Of a stretch of DNA of 64,000 nucleotides, positions 35,001 through 45,717 are shown one piece after another (the stretch's first letter is position 1; the number at the start of each line of letters is the position of its first letter). The stretch comes from a bacterium (GTDB lineage: Bacteria; Eisenbacteria; RBG-16-71-46; CAIMUX01), in the NCBI GenBank assembly GCA_030431975.1, contig JAUIHP010000020.1, forward strand, positions 1-64,000, given 5' to 3'. The position numbers and the translations under genes were made by a program. Below the pieces are notes generated by a model. The model did not search any database, had not been told where the DNA came from, and was given only the letters and a program-made list of their open reading frames with translations.

Positions 35001-35287
35001 TGGGAGGCCGAAAGGATCAGCGGGACCGGATTGCGAATCTCGTGATCCAGAATCGTCGAGAGCCGGGCATAGGCGCGTTCCGCCATCCGGGCGACATCGA
35101 GAGCCACACGACGTTCACCTTCGTGGAAGTAGACGTGGAAGTTGTCCGTCTCGATGATCGACCACTCGTGGTCTTTGTACTGGACCTTGTTTTGTCCGAA
35201 GTACTGAGCGGACGAAGGCGATGCAGCCAGGATGAGAAGGGTGAAGAAGAGCAGAAACGACCGGAGGGTCTGGGTCTGAAACAGCAT
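32027..35287 (-). CDS. Outer-membrane protein: peptidase MA-like + beta-propeller + surface-antigen barrel
   Basis: 1086 residues. Signal peptide (1-28), a peptidase MA-type domain with the zinc motif HELVH at 141-145 and a distal MEGMAEY glutamate, a TolB-like WD40 propeller (about 290-600: SPSISPDGKHIVFFSDR and repeats of SPDG/NDGAWIVF type), a low-complexity acidic linker, and a C-terminal BamA/Omp85-like barrel (about 745-1086, ending in YVSFGLDY). Known in several candidate phyla as hypothetical. The exposed parts suggest a cell-surface or periplasmic protease anchored by its own barrel. Confidence 0.85.
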   Translation of the reverse strand: MLFQTQTLRSFLLFFTLLILAASPSSAQYFGQNKVQYKDHEWSIIETDNFHVYFHEGERRVALDVARMAERAYARLSTILDHEIRNPVPLILSASHAEFQVSNVSAGFVGEGTGGFTEFLKRRVAMPVTGDYGEVDHVLTHELVHAFQLDLLAAGGRGMGGGFRWLPPLWVMEGMAEYLSTGDVDALTEMWLRDGALEGYLLPVTVMDRVADIRVYRYGQAIMSYIGHTFGDEKIGDLFKKMTVTQSVPRALEETLGITMEKLSDNFVQEMRKTYLPTVADHERPDDFAVRLTHSERELANVNLSPSISPDGKHIVFFSDRSLYNDLYLASAIDGKVEKRLVKGERNPEFESLRYFRSSADWGPDGERICFAALNKGRDAIYVQRVRDGKILSKLEFDLDGINSPSFSNDGAWIVFSGMDDGSSDLYRARVDGSDLEQLTSDRHMVREPRYSADGTKIIFVTDRGAGTDFERLLFADPSLAIYHVETGEIEVLPNQVGTNISPHFLENDAKILYVSNRSGIANLFIRDLATGEDRRITNVLTGISGIIPTGTSMSLSRNGERVVFSAFSRGGLDLFAMKDPMKLWDESEPWVDPATEPLLVDEDPLAVRVVLDDGRTLPQPTDWASDNAAEGPDESVNDESAEDLGAYGTDSASSAPATAVLPNGDTAEAAPPEFTEEEIEARLDSLWSEIRDIDSPEAAYARDESLPVMARDRETRDEIDVEQVFAENRDLPDPSGFKINRYRAKFSADFVSANGFFANNVGLAAQSVLQFSDVLGNQLILVGADVYGSFSDSDLFLGYTNLKGRTNWGVSAFQYRNDFYVFTAEDTDDFVSQVYRGANITFQRPFDRFRRIETSLSGLAVSESVYRGSFASRELSIDNEGTRYYFQPGLALVNDNTLYGYTGPISGGRDRISYDVAIGDLSYQTALADFRRYYNLKQRYALAVRFIGATSDGRDPQYFRIGGPYTVRGYDYGEFRGTKIGMANVEFRFPLIEQLRMGWPLPLVLQGVRGALFFDIGGAWDSNSAFKPSESHGDSFRLRDLNASYGLSTSMNLGFTILKWDLAWRTDLHTNIGKPAGYVSFGLDY

Positions 35288-35424
35288 GAGGTAAGTGAGC
35301 TCCGTTCGCGTATCGGAGCGCTGGGCCGAGTCCCAACGCGAGCGTCCGCATGTCGTGTTTTGTGAGCCCCGGCCCGATGCGCCTGTCGGCGCGCCTCCCC
35401 CGCTATCTTAGCAAGCAGAGGTCC

Positions 35425-36081
35425 TCATCCCAAACCCCAGAGGAAGAAAGCGGTTCCTGCCGGAACGATCAAATTGTCGAATCCCCAACGGCTTCCGGCT
35501 TCCAGCACCGTGGCCAAACCGGCTGCTCCAAGGATCGGCAGCCAACCGTAGGGTTCTGAAGCGGCAAATGACCCAGCGACCCAGACGGCGACGATCGAGA
35601 CGAAGAACATGGCGGTCGAGCCCTCGAAGCTGCGCCAGCCCGACCCGACCCGGTAGCGGTGCCGGCCGAAGCGTTTCCCGACCAGGGCAGCAGCCGCATC
35701 ACCCCAGGCCAGGACCAGGATTCCGGCGGTCAGAGCGGCCTTACCTCCGTCGCGCGACCAGAAGATGGCGATGAGGATGCAGAAGGCCAGAGGAAAGAGC
35801 GTCGTTCCAAGGTTGTCGCCGGCTTCCTCGTCCATGGCCTTGACCAGCTTGAACCGGTGACTGACGGCGTTGACGAGGACGAAGATCCCCGGGAGGAAGG
35901 CGGCCCAGAATGCGGATTGGAAGAGCAGTACCGTGGGAAGGATCCAGGTTCCGACGCCGACGTGGACCCATTTGCGGGAGTGATCGAAACTGAGACGTCC
36001 GGTGCGACGAAGCCACTCACTGGAACCGACGACAGCGCCGATGTAGAGCACCGAGATTCCAGTGGCGATGAGATCGGTCAT
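35425..36081 (-). CDS. Phosphatidate cytidylyltransferase/phytol (dolichol) kinase-family protein
   Basis: 218 residues with about six membrane helices. Motifs SFDHSRKWVHVGVGTWILPT near the start, TLFPLAF, and KAALTAGILVLAWGDAAAALVGKRFGRHR with RSFEGSTAMFF match the CTP-dependent phytol/dolichol kinase (VTE5/SEC59-like) family. It would phosphorylate an isoprenoid alcohol. ATG at 36081 with GGAG 9 nt upstream. It fits with the two polyprenyl synthases elsewhere in the window. Confidence 0.85.
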   Translation of the reverse strand: MTDLIATGISVLYIGAVVGSSEWLRRTGRLSFDHSRKWVHVGVGTWILPTVLLFQSAFWAAFLPGIFVLVNAVSHRFKLVKAMDEEAGDNLGTTLFPLAFCILIAIFWSRDGGKAALTAGILVLAWGDAAAALVGKRFGRHRYRVGSGWRSFEGSTAMFFVSIVAVWVAGSFAASEPYGWLPILGAAGLATVLEAGSRWGFDNLIVPAGTAFFLWGLG

Positions 36082-36135
36082 GGGTCCCCACTCCTCAACG
36101 GGAGACCGAGACCCTCAAAGAGGCCGCTCCCTCGA

Positions 36136-37305
36136 CTACGCCACGCCCTCGCCGCGGCCCAGCCCGCCGTCCGAGAGCTCTTTCATCTCCCTGACCCGTT
36201 CGGCTTCCGAACCGGTCGAGATGCCGCCCGTACCGATCTCTCCGGTCCAAACGACCCGGTTCCGCCCCTGATGCTTGGCTTCGTAGAGCACCCGGTCTGC
36301 CGACGCGATGAGCCCCTCGTAGTCAAAGCCATCCTTGGGAAACGAAGCCACACCGAAGGAACAGGAGATCTTCTCCCCGCCCCGTCCGATGAGCCGCTCG
36401 TTGACCCGGCGACGGATCCGTTCGGAAAGCGCGAGCGCTCCCGTGGCCAACGTCCGCGGCAACACGATGAGGAACTCGTCCCCGCCGTACTTGGCGACGG
36501 TATCGGCCCCGCGCACGTCGGCGCGGAGAATCTCCGCAACCTTCTGCAGGATCTCACTGCCAGCCAGATGACCGTGCGCGGCATTGTACTGTTTGAGATT
36601 GTCGACATCCACCATGACGACGGAGAAGACCTCGCCGTAGCGGCGGGCGCGATCCATTTCGACGCGCAGGACCTGACGAAGGAACCGGTAGTTCGGAATG
36701 AGGGTCAGGCCATCCGTCATGGCCAGCTCTTCCAGTTCCCGGGTCTTTCTCTCGTGCGCGAGCGCGGTGGCCAGGAACTCGGCGCCGAGTTCGAGGACAC
36801 TCCCGGCGTCGCTGGCCCAGTCTTTCGGACCGCGCGAATCGGCGGCGACAAGCCAGGAACGAACGCGGGCCCGCGGGACACGACGAAGCACCAGGCTGCC
36901 GTCTTGCGATCCCGCCGCGTGAGTTTGCGGCTGCGGCCCAGTCGTCCCGGCGGATCGATCCAGGGTCATACCGCAGGCCGAGTCCTCGGGTCGGAATTCC
37001 GCCAGCAACGACGGATGCTCCCCGAAGGCCGACGGGTCTTTCGGCCAGGTGTCGAGGTCGGCGACGGCCGCTACGCCCCTCAACTCTTCGGTGGTCCAGG
37101 CATGAAACCCGGTCTCGTCAAAGAGAGAACGACGGACCCACTCGTCGCGTGAATCGCCGTCGCGGGCTTCCCCAAAGACGAGTTTCTCCGCACCCAGCTC
37201 GGCACGAAGTCTCTCGAGGAAGAGCTGGAGCCACTCCCCCCGGTCGGAGGAAGCGCTCGACTCCACGGCATGGAGCAGATCTTGGCAGAGGCGCAGGGTA
37301 TCCAT
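36136..37305 (-). CDS. Diguanylate cyclase (GGDEF) with GAF-like sensor
   Basis: 389 residues from the ATG at 37305 (AAGGAAGG 3-10 nt upstream). Residues 1-185 look like a degenerate GAF/sensor region; residues 195-360 are a GGDEF domain: VVMVDVDNLKQYNAAHGHLAGSEIL, VAKYGGDEFLIVLPR with an intact GGDEF signature. The usual RxxD inhibitory site is not evident, so product inhibition may be missing. It makes c-di-GMP from two GTP. No neighbouring partner indicates the signal. Confidence 0.9.
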   Translation of the reverse strand: MDTLRLCQDLLHAVESSASSDRGEWLQLFLERLRAELGAEKLVFGEARDGDSRDEWVRRSLFDETGFHAWTTEELRGVAAVADLDTWPKDPSAFGEHPSLLAEFRPEDSACGMTLDRSAGTTGPQPQTHAAGSQDGSLVLRRVPRARVRSWLVAADSRGPKDWASDAGSVLELGAEFLATALAHERKTRELEELAMTDGLTLIPNYRFLRQVLRVEMDRARRYGEVFSVVMVDVDNLKQYNAAHGHLAGSEILQKVAEILRADVRGADTVAKYGGDEFLIVLPRTLATGALALSERIRRRVNERLIGRGGEKISCSFGVASFPKDGFDYEGLIASADRVLYEAKHQGRNRVVWTGEIGTGGISTGSEAERVREMKELSDGGLGRGEGVA

Positions 37306-37495
37306 GGTCCTTCCTTGGCACGTCAGTTTCGGCCGGACGTGGCCGGAGCTTCCCATCATCCCGTTCAAAGAACGGTTTCGTGTCGCTATGCCCCCGTTGC
37401 ACGGAGCAAGGCATGTGCCGAAGCGTGGCCGGAGTGGAAGTCAGGGTCTGGGAACGGGCCGAGGATGGCCCCTTACGGAGAAGGCTCCAGTGGGA

Positions 37496-37801
37496 TCAGG
37501 CCGGGTCGATCCCGCCGGAAGATCCGGCCCGGGCCGCCCGGCGATTGCGGACGGCTTTCCGGACCTGAGAACGGACTCGATAGATCAGGTACAACTCGAT
37601 GATGGCAAAGCCGATGACGAACGCCCAGATCCGACCTCCGCTCAACCCGACCTTGTCCTGGACCTGAACGAGCAGCCAGACGAAGTACGGGATGGTCAGA
37701 CCCAGTCCGGTCAGGACGAGGCCGACAATTGTGTCCTGTATCCAGGCGTGCGGATGAACAGGAGCGGATGTTTCGTCGGAAACCTTGGTGCCTACGTGCA
37801 T
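37496..37801 (-). CDS. Small two-helix membrane protein
   Basis: 101 residues with two hydrophobic helices (about 22-46 IVGLVLTGLGLTIPYFVWLL and 56-77) and a basic C-terminus (RVRSQVRKAVRNRRAARAG). ATG at 37801 with GGGAG 6 nt upstream. The segment just upstream can fold so that the ribosome site is in a hairpin (CTCCCA / TGGGAG, 37810-37840). No homologue recognised. Confidence 0.65.
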   Translation of the reverse strand: MHVGTKVSDETSAPVHPHAWIQDTIVGLVLTGLGLTIPYFVWLLVQVQDKVGLSGGRIWAFVIGFAIIELYLIYRVRSQVRKAVRNRRAARAGSSGGIDPA

Positions 37802-37842
37802 GCTGCACTCCCACAGCTTGAAAGGTGCATGGGAGGAGGATG

Positions 37843-37916
37843 TGACCCCGGCAGGATTCGAACCTGCGACCTTCTGCTCCGGAGGCAGACGCTCTATCCA
37901 GCTGAGCTACGGGGCC
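37843..37916 (-). tRNA. tRNA-Arg (anticodon CCG)
   Basis: A full cloverleaf folds on the minus strand: acceptor GGCCCCG / CGGGGTC, D stem GCTC/GAGC, anticodon stem TCTGC/GCAGA with loop CTCCGGA (anticodon CCG, reads CGG), T stem GCAGG/CCTGC with loop TTCGAAT, discriminator A; CCA is not encoded. Its first 10 nt overlap the 3' end of trpB on the same strand. Confidence 0.95.
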
Positions 37917-39148
37917 TCTTCGAGGATCCGGGCAACGGATTGGACATCTTTGTCCCCTCGCCCGGACATGTTGACGAGTATCAGATCACTATCAGAGGCG
38001 CAAGCGGCCAGTTTCCGGAGATGGGCTACGGCGTGCGCAGACTCGAGCGCGGGGATGATTCCGGTGAGCCGGGCACAGTCCTGGAATGCGGCCAGAGCCT
38101 CTTCGTCGGTCGCAGAAACGTACTCGACCCGTCCCTCATCATGGAGCTGGGCGTGCTCCGGCCCTACCGCCGGGTAATCCAGGCCCGCGGACACGGAATG
38201 CGTCTCCCGGATCTGGCCGTTCTCGTCCTCGAGCAGATAGGTCTTGGTCCCGTGAAGGACGCCGACCTTCTTCTCGGCGAAGCGGGCGGCGTGGCGACCG
38301 GTATCGACCCCTTCCCCTCCCGCTTCGACGGCGATCATGGCGACGTCCGAGTCTGCCAGAAACGGATGGAAGAGACCGATGGCGTTCGACCCTCCACCGA
38401 CACAGGCCACGAGGTGGGTCGGGAGTCGGCCCTCCGCGTCCAGAATCTGCGCCCGCGCTTCCTTGCCGATGACGGACTGGAAGTCCCGGACGATGGTCGG
38501 AAACGGATGCGGCCCCAGAACGGACCCCAGGATGTAGTGGGTGTCGTCGACGTTCGTGACCCAGTCGCGCATGGCTTCGTTGATCGCGTCCTTCAGCGTC
38601 TGGCTACCGGACTCGACAGCAACGACCTCCGCGCCGAGAAGCTTCATTCGAAAGACGTTGAGAGCCTGGCGTCGGGTGTCCTCGAGCCCCATGTAAATGA
38701 CGCAGTCGAGGCCGAGGAGCGCGCAGGCCGTGGCGGTGGCCACTCCGTGTTGTCCGGCGCCGGTCTCGGCAATGATCCGCTTCTTGCCGAGCTTGCTCTG
38801 GGCGAGCAGCGCCTGGCCGAGTGAGTTGTTGATCTTGTGCGCGCCGGTATGGGCCAGGTCTTCGCGCTTGAAGTAGATCCGCGGCGCCTTGCCCGGTTCC
38901 GCCCAGGCCCGCTCCAGTTGTTCGACACGGTAGAGCGGAGTCGGCCGCCCAACGAAGCGCGCGAGCAGCCGGTCGAACTCGGACCAGAACTCGGGCTCGC
39001 CACGGACGGCTTCGTAGGCAAGGACAAGCTCATCCAGAGCCGCACTCAGGGTTTCCGGAATGAAGCTGCCGCCGTACGGACCGAACCGTCCGGTGTCGGA
39101 AGAAGAGGCAAGGGGATTCGCGTCGTTGTCGCTGGGAGATGGACTCAC
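37907..39148 (-). CDS. trpB: Tryptophan synthase beta subunit
   Basis: 413 residues, normal for TrpB. It joins indole and serine with pyridoxal phosphate. [15 protein letters not shown], the PLP lysine in [28 protein letters not shown], and the phosphate loop [11 protein letters not shown] are intact. The stop codon (TAG at 37909-37907) falls inside the tRNA-Arg gene. It follows trpF by 1 nt. Unusually, no trpA is adjacent. Confidence 0.95.
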   Translation of the reverse strand: MSPSPSDNDANPLASSSDTGRFGPYGGSFIPETLSAALDELVLAYEAVRGEPEFWSEFDRLLARFVGRPTPLYRVEQLERAWAEPGKAPRIYFKREDLAHTGAHKINNSLGQALLAQSKLGKKRIIAETGAGQHGVATATACALLGLDCVIYMGLEDTRRQALNVFRMKLLGAEVVAVESGSQTLKDAINEAMRDWVTNVDDTHYILGSVLGPHPFPTIVRDFQSVIGKEARAQILDAEGRLPTHLVACVGGGSNAIGLFHPFLADSDVAMIAVEAGGEGVDTGRHAARFAEKKVGVLHGTKTYLLEDENGQIRETHSVSAGLDYPAVGPEHAQLHDEGRVEYVSATDEEALAAFQDCARLTGIIPALESAHAVAHLRKLAACASDSDLILVNMSGRGDKDVQSVARILEEAP

Positions 39149-39149
39149 G

Positions 39150-39950
39150 TCAGATCTCTTTCTTTCCCGGGAGCGGCCCGACCGGTTGCGGTGAGGTCAC
39201 TTCCCGAATCGCTTCGAAGTATTTTAGCAGGAGCTGCGGATCTTTCTTTCCCGGTTCGCTCTCCAGTCGCGAGGACGCGTCCACCGCGTAGGGCCGCACG
39301 CGACGGATGGCTTCAGCGACATTGTCCGGGCCGAGTCCGCCGGCAAGAAACAAACGGGAGCGTGCCGCAGATCCTTCCGCTGGCCGTCCCGCTGGCCGTT
39401 CAGCGGTTCCTTTCGCGAGTCGGGCGCTGCTTTCTTCTGCAGACCGTCCGGCGGGTTCCTGTTCCGTAAAGTCCCAGTCGACGCGGAAACTCTCCAGGAT
39501 CGACCAGTCGAAACTGCGGCCGCTACCACCACCTTGCTTGGATGGTGTATCGACAAGCCACGCGAACGGCCTCTCCCCCGTGACCGAAGACAAGCCTTCG
39601 AGCCCCCCGGACTCGGCGCCCACAGCTTCCAGTTCCCGGCTCGTCCGCACTTCAATCAGACGGGACGAATCAAACGCGAACCCTTTGGCGGCGCGGATCA
39701 CCTGGACGAAGTCGAGGCCTAGAGCTTCCACATGATCGTTGACTTCGCGCGTGTCCGGATCGACGAAGACACCGACGGTTCGAAGCTCCGGGAACTCTGC
39801 ACGCACATCCGGAAGCCAAGCAGACAGTGCGTTCGGATCGGCACGCCGCGGGCTTTCGGCAAAGATGAAACCGAGGAAGGCCGCGCCCAACTCGCCCGCG
39901 CATCGGGCGTCTTCCGCCCGCGTCAACCCGCAGATCTTGACCCGAATCAG
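39150..39950 (-). CDS. trpF: Phosphoribosylanthranilate isomerase, apparent CTG start
   Basis: About 266 residues. TrpF proteins start near VKICGLT, and that motif ([14 protein letters not shown]) lies upstream of the only canonical start (TTG at 39926), which would cut it off. In frame before it are ATT at 39947 and CTG at 39950; the CTG overlaps the trpC stop as CTGA, like the ATGA overlaps in the rest of this operon, and GGAGAGG lies 7 nt upstream. I take CTG as the start. Residues about 159-197 (Arg/Ser/Ala/Glu/Pro-rich) are an insertion before [12 protein letters not shown], the family's phosphate-binding loop. Product feeds TrpC. Confidence 0.85.
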   Translation of the reverse strand: MIRVKICGLTRAEDARCAGELGAAFLGFIFAESPRRADPNALSAWLPDVRAEFPELRTVGVFVDPDTREVNDHVEALGLDFVQVIRAAKGFAFDSSRLIEVRTSRELEAVGAESGGLEGLSSVTGERPFAWLVDTPSKQGGGSGRSFDWSILESFRVDWDFTEQEPAGRSAEESSARLAKGTAERPAGRPAEGSAARSRLFLAGGLGPDNVAEAIRRVRPYAVDASSRLESEPGKKDPQLLLKYFEAIREVTSPQPVGPLPGKKEI

Positions 39951-40735
39951 GAGTCCGCCTCTCCGCGCAAACGGCGCAGCGCAACTCCCGGATCGTTCTC
40001 GCGCATCAGGGACTCACCGACCAGACATCCGTCAAAGCCCGTCTCCTTCATGAGAACGACGTCGTCGCGCGTCTTGATTCCGCTCTCGGCGAGACGGGTC
40101 CCTTCGGGCAGGTACGGAACGAGCCGCGCACTGGTGGCCAGATCGACTTCGAAAGTCTTGAGATCCCGGTGGTTCACACCGATGAGTTCCGGTTCCAACT
40201 CGTGTGCGAGGTCGCACTCGGACTCGTGATGAACTTCGACCAGGACATCGAGACCGAGTTCCCGGGCCGCGGCGCGTACCTCGATCAGCATGGGCCGGTC
40301 CTTGACGGCCGCGATGAGAAGGATCGCGTCCGCACCCAGGCCGCGGCCCAGCGCAACCTGGTACGGGTCGACGAAGAAGTCCTTCATGAGAACGGGGAGC
40401 CCGACTTCGCGAACCCGGGGAAGGTCGGCCAGTTCTCCACGGAAGTACTCTTCTTCCGTCAGCAACGAAATCGCGGACGCGCCGGCCGATTGGTAGGTCT
40501 TCGCAATCTCGACCGCGTCGGCTCCCGGACGAATCCATCCGGCCGAGGGAGAGGCCCGTTTGATCTCGCAGAGAAAGCGCATCTCTTCCCCGTGCGGTCG
40601 ACGGAGAGCTGCGGAAAGAGACCGCCGCTGGTCGCGCCAAATCGACTCGGACTCGAGGTCGGCCCAGGTTCGTTCCTTCTTCAGCTGGGTGACTCGCACA
40701 CGCTTGGCCGCGCAAATCTCGTCGAGAATGGTCAC
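39947..40735 (-). CDS. trpC: Indole-3-glycerol-phosphate synthase
   Basis: 262 residues. Catalytic motifs CEIKRASPSAG, LMKDFFVDPYQ, LVEVHHESE, GVNHRDLKTFEVD and ESGIKTRDDV are all present. It converts CdRP to indole-glycerol phosphate. Starts by a 4-nt overlap with trpD and ends by a CTGA overlap with trpF. Confidence 0.95.
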   Translation of the reverse strand: MTILDEICAAKRVRVTQLKKERTWADLESESIWRDQRRSLSAALRRPHGEEMRFLCEIKRASPSAGWIRPGADAVEIAKTYQSAGASAISLLTEEEYFRGELADLPRVREVGLPVLMKDFFVDPYQVALGRGLGADAILLIAAVKDRPMLIEVRAAARELGLDVLVEVHHESECDLAHELEPELIGVNHRDLKTFEVDLATSARLVPYLPEGTRLAESGIKTRDDVVLMKETGFDGCLVGESLMRENDPGVALRRLRGEADS

Positions 40736-41766
40736 TTGGCTTGCGTTCGCTCCCGTAGTTCGATGAGTTTCCGGGCGGCCTTCCCATCGACGAGCGAGGC
40801 CTCGGCCAGTTCGATACCAGCCGGCAGTTCCGGCGCGGCGCCGGCCACGACGAAAGCGGCGGCGGCATTGAGAACGACAACATCGCGGGACGCTCCCCGG
40901 ACCTTTCCGTCGAGCAGCTCCTGCAACCAGGTCGCGTTCTCTTCCGGGCTGCCGCCGATGATGTCCTCGGTCTTGGCGTCGGGAAAACCAAGGGCTCTCG
41001 GGTCGATCTCGATCTCCCGGATCTCGGGCACACCTTTGCGCACCTCAAAGGCAACGGAGGGACCGACGATGGAGAGTTCGTCCAGACCTTCCAGGCCGTG
41101 AACGACCCAGGCATGCTCGGTGCCGAGCTTCTGCAGAACGCCGGCCACCTGTCGCGCCCGGTCCCGATCCCAAACGCCGAGAAGCTGCCGCGACGCACCG
41201 GCCGGGTTGGTCAGCGGTCCCAGCAGATTGAAGAGCGTTCGGAGTTTCATTTCCCGCCGCGGTCCGATGGCGTGCTTCATCGCACCATGGAGAACGGGCG
41301 CAAAGAGAAACGCGATCCCGACATCATCGAGGCAACGTCCCATCTCCTCTGAACCGATGTCGAGTTTGACTCCGAGTTGTTCCAGCACGTCGGCCGAACC
41401 GGACCGGCTGCTCACCGAGCGATTGCCGTGCTTGGCCACGGCGACTCCCGCCCCGGCGGCCACGAGTGCCGTCGCCGTCGAAACGTTGTAGGTGCCGACT
41501 CCGTCACCCCCCGTTCCGCAAGTGTCGAGCAGCGGTGAACGAGTCGTCTCGACCCGTGTGGCCACCGATCGCATGGCGAGCGCGGCGCCGGCCAGCTCGT
41601 CGACCGTCTCCCCCTTCATGCGCATCCCCATGAGGAACGCACCGATCTGTGCGGGAGTCGTTTCCCCGGTCATGATCTGGGTCAGCACCTGCCGGGACTC
41701 GTCCTGCGAGAGGTCTTCGCCTTCGGCAACTCGAGCCAAGGCATGTGTGATGTCGAAGTCCGTCAT
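40732..41766 (-). CDS. trpD: Anthranilate phosphoribosyltransferase
   Basis: 344 residues. GTGGDGVGTYNVST (PRPP loop), KHGNRSVSSRSGSADVLE and the NPAG motif are intact. It adds phosphoribose to anthranilate. Overlaps trpG by 4 nt. Confidence 0.95.
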   Translation of the reverse strand: MTDFDITHALARVAEGEDLSQDESRQVLTQIMTGETTPAQIGAFLMGMRMKGETVDELAGAALAMRSVATRVETTRSPLLDTCGTGGDGVGTYNVSTATALVAAGAGVAVAKHGNRSVSSRSGSADVLEQLGVKLDIGSEEMGRCLDDVGIAFLFAPVLHGAMKHAIGPRREMKLRTLFNLLGPLTNPAGASRQLLGVWDRDRARQVAGVLQKLGTEHAWVVHGLEGLDELSIVGPSVAFEVRKGVPEIREIEIDPRALGFPDAKTEDIIGGSPEENATWLQELLDGKVRGASRDVVVLNAAAAFVVAGAAPELPAGIELAEASLVDGKAARKLIELRERTQAK

Positions 41767-42358
41767 TTCGCGTCCTCCGGTGCGCCTTCAACCTCTCCGC
41801 ACAGGACGAGGAAGTTGCGCAGCAGCGTGTAGCCGGCGTCAGTGAGGATGGACTCGGGATGAAACTGCACACCCCAAAGCGGCAGTGACACGTGCTCGAG
41901 GCCCATGACCTCCCCCTCCTCCGTCCACGCGGTCACGACGAGGTCATCGGGCAGGCTGTCGCGATCGACGATGAGTGAGTGGTAGCGGGTCGCGGGGAAC
42001 GGGCTCTCGATTCCACGGAAGACCCCCTGACCGCGATGATGGACCGGGGAGGTCTTGCCGTGCATGAGGCGCTCGGCGCGAACGATGCGCCCGCCATGAA
42101 CGTAGGCCATGCACTGTTCGCCGAGACAGACGCCCAGGATCGGAAGCTGCCCTTGAAAGTTGCGGATGATGCGATTGCTGGTTTCCGTGTCCTCCGGCCG
42201 TTTCGGTCCCGGAGAGATGAGGATCCCCTTCGGCTGCATCGAGCGGATCTCTTCGTCCGTGATCTCGTCGTTGCGACGGGTCACGACCTCGGCGCCCAGT
42301 TCACCCAGGTACTGCACGATGTTGAACGTGAAGGAGTCGTAGTTGTCGATGACGAGGA

Positions 42359-42362
<4 letters not shown>
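41763..42362 (-). CDS. trpG: Anthranilate synthase glutamine amidotransferase subunit
   Basis: 199 residues. Class I GATase: GVCLGEQC (nucleophile Cys), GVQFHPESI (His/Glu). It supplies ammonia to TrpE; the PKRPED and HGKTSPVHH stretches are typical of TrpG/PabA. Overlaps trpE by 4 nt. Confidence 0.95.
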
Positions 42363-43998
<1,636 letters not shown>

Positions 43999-44002
<4 letters not shown>

Positions 44003-45711
44003 GAGGGCGAGACTCCCGACTGCGGTCCGGACCGGAGCAGCTCACGTGCGTGGCGTCGCGCAACCTTGGAGTCCATGTCTCCGGAAAGCATACGAGCCAG
44101 TTCACCGAGACGGGCTTCACCCGAAACGGCCTGAAGATGAGTTAACGGTGCATCGGCATCGACGTCCTTCTCGACCGTGAAGTGCCGATCGGCCAGCGCG
44201 GCAATCGCGGGAAGATGGGTGACCAACAAAACCTGGGTATGCTCGGACATTCGAGCGAGCCGGTCGCCGACCCGTCGCGCCGTTTCCCCTCCGACCCCCT
44301 GGTCGATCTCGTCGAAGACCCAGCTGCCGGGCGGCGCCCCCTGTCCGAGGACGGCCTGCATGGCCAAAAGGACGCGGGACAACTCCCCGCCGGAAGCCAC
44401 CCGACCCAGCTCGCCCCAGTCCAACGCCTGATGGCTTTGGAACCGGAGGGAAATCCGGTCAATGCCGCCTTCCAAGGGCAGAAAGTACCGACCCTCGATG
44501 GGCCCGACTCCGTCCGGAGACTCCTCACGCTCGAAGACGAACCGAATCCCGGCGCCCGGCATGGCCAAGGCCTCGAGTTCCGGACCCAGGGAGGCTTCGA
44601 GATGTTGCGCCGCTTCCCGCCGTCGTGCCGAAAGCTCGGCAGCCGCGGCGGCCAACTCGTCGCGAACAGACTCCAGTTGGCTCTCGGCATCGCGCAGCTC
44701 GCTGTCGAGACTCCGTCCCGTCTCCAGCTGCCCCCTCATTCGCGACAGCAGCGCGAGTAGCGTCTCTTCGTCGGCGTCGTGTTTGCGGAACACGCGCTGC
44801 AGCTCGGAAAGGCGGGTTTCGACGGCCTGCGCTTCCTCTTCCACTTCTTCGCTGGGCTCAGGAAGCGCAGACACGATCCCGTGAATCTTTTCGCGCACGT
44901 CCCGAAGCGTCTCAGCGATCGTTTCCCAGTCCGAGCCGGTCGCATCCTCGACTTTGAAGAGAGCGGACTCGACGTGATCGAGGACCGACCCTTCCATGTC
45001 GGAAAGCCGCGAGCGAAGTTCCGCCGCACGTTCCCCATCGGACCGCGAGGACGCCAGGCGCCGCCGCTCCGCTTCCAGTTCTTCACGCTCCCCGGGACGA
45101 AGACCCAGCGCGTCGATTTCCTGGACCTGGTACTCCAGCCACTCTTCCTCGGCCCGAAACTCCTGCCGGGCCCGCTCCAGGTCGCCAATCCGATTCTTCG
45201 CCGTCAGGAAGTTGCGCCGGATGTCCCGGTAGGCGCGGGCAGCTTCGGCCGACCCCGCAATGCGGTCGAGAAGCTGCTCCTGTTGTGACTGGGATAGAAG
45301 GGCCCGCTGCTCGCCCTGGCCGACGATCCAGACCAGCCCGGTCGTCAGCTCCCGAAGCTGGGAGACCAGGATCTGCCGCCCGTTGACGAAGCTGCGACTG
45401 CGACCGTCCGTGCCGATTTCGCGCCGGACGATGAGCCAGTCATCCTCGTCCATCGGGATCTCGGCGACGCGAAGTCGTTCCAGGGTTTCCGGCTGGTCGC
45501 GGAGGTCGAAAACGCCCTCGATGGAAAGCCGACGCCCTCCCGGACGAACCCATTCGGCCCGACCCCGTCCTCCGGTCAGAAGGCCCAGGGCATCGATGAG
45601 GATCGATTTCCCGGCCCCGGTCTCGCCGGTCAGAACGTTGAGTCCGGATCCAAACTCCAGCTCGCCGGTTTCGACGACGACAAACTGCTCGAGAGCCAGA
45701 CGAAGGAGCAT
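43999..45711 (-). CDS. recN: DNA repair ATPase RecN
   Basis: 570 residues, SMC-like. Walker A GETGAGKSILIDALG at about 30, coiled coils flanking the middle, signature VASGGELSRVLLAMQAVLG and Walker B WVFDEIDQGVGG. It holds DNA ends in double-strand break repair. Lies 6 nt after nadK; its stop overlaps trpE. Confidence 0.95.
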
Positions 45712-45717
45712 CTTAGA

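Noticed and set aside
35659-37152. Plus-strand open frame of 497 codons
   Set aside because: Antisense to the phytol-kinase-like and diguanylate cyclase genes, both with clear motifs; no ribosome site and a shadow-type composition.
37843-37916. Integrated element at tRNA-Arg
   Set aside because: No integrase, no second copy of the tRNA 3' end and no foreign gene block lie downstream; only the overlap with trpB is unusual.
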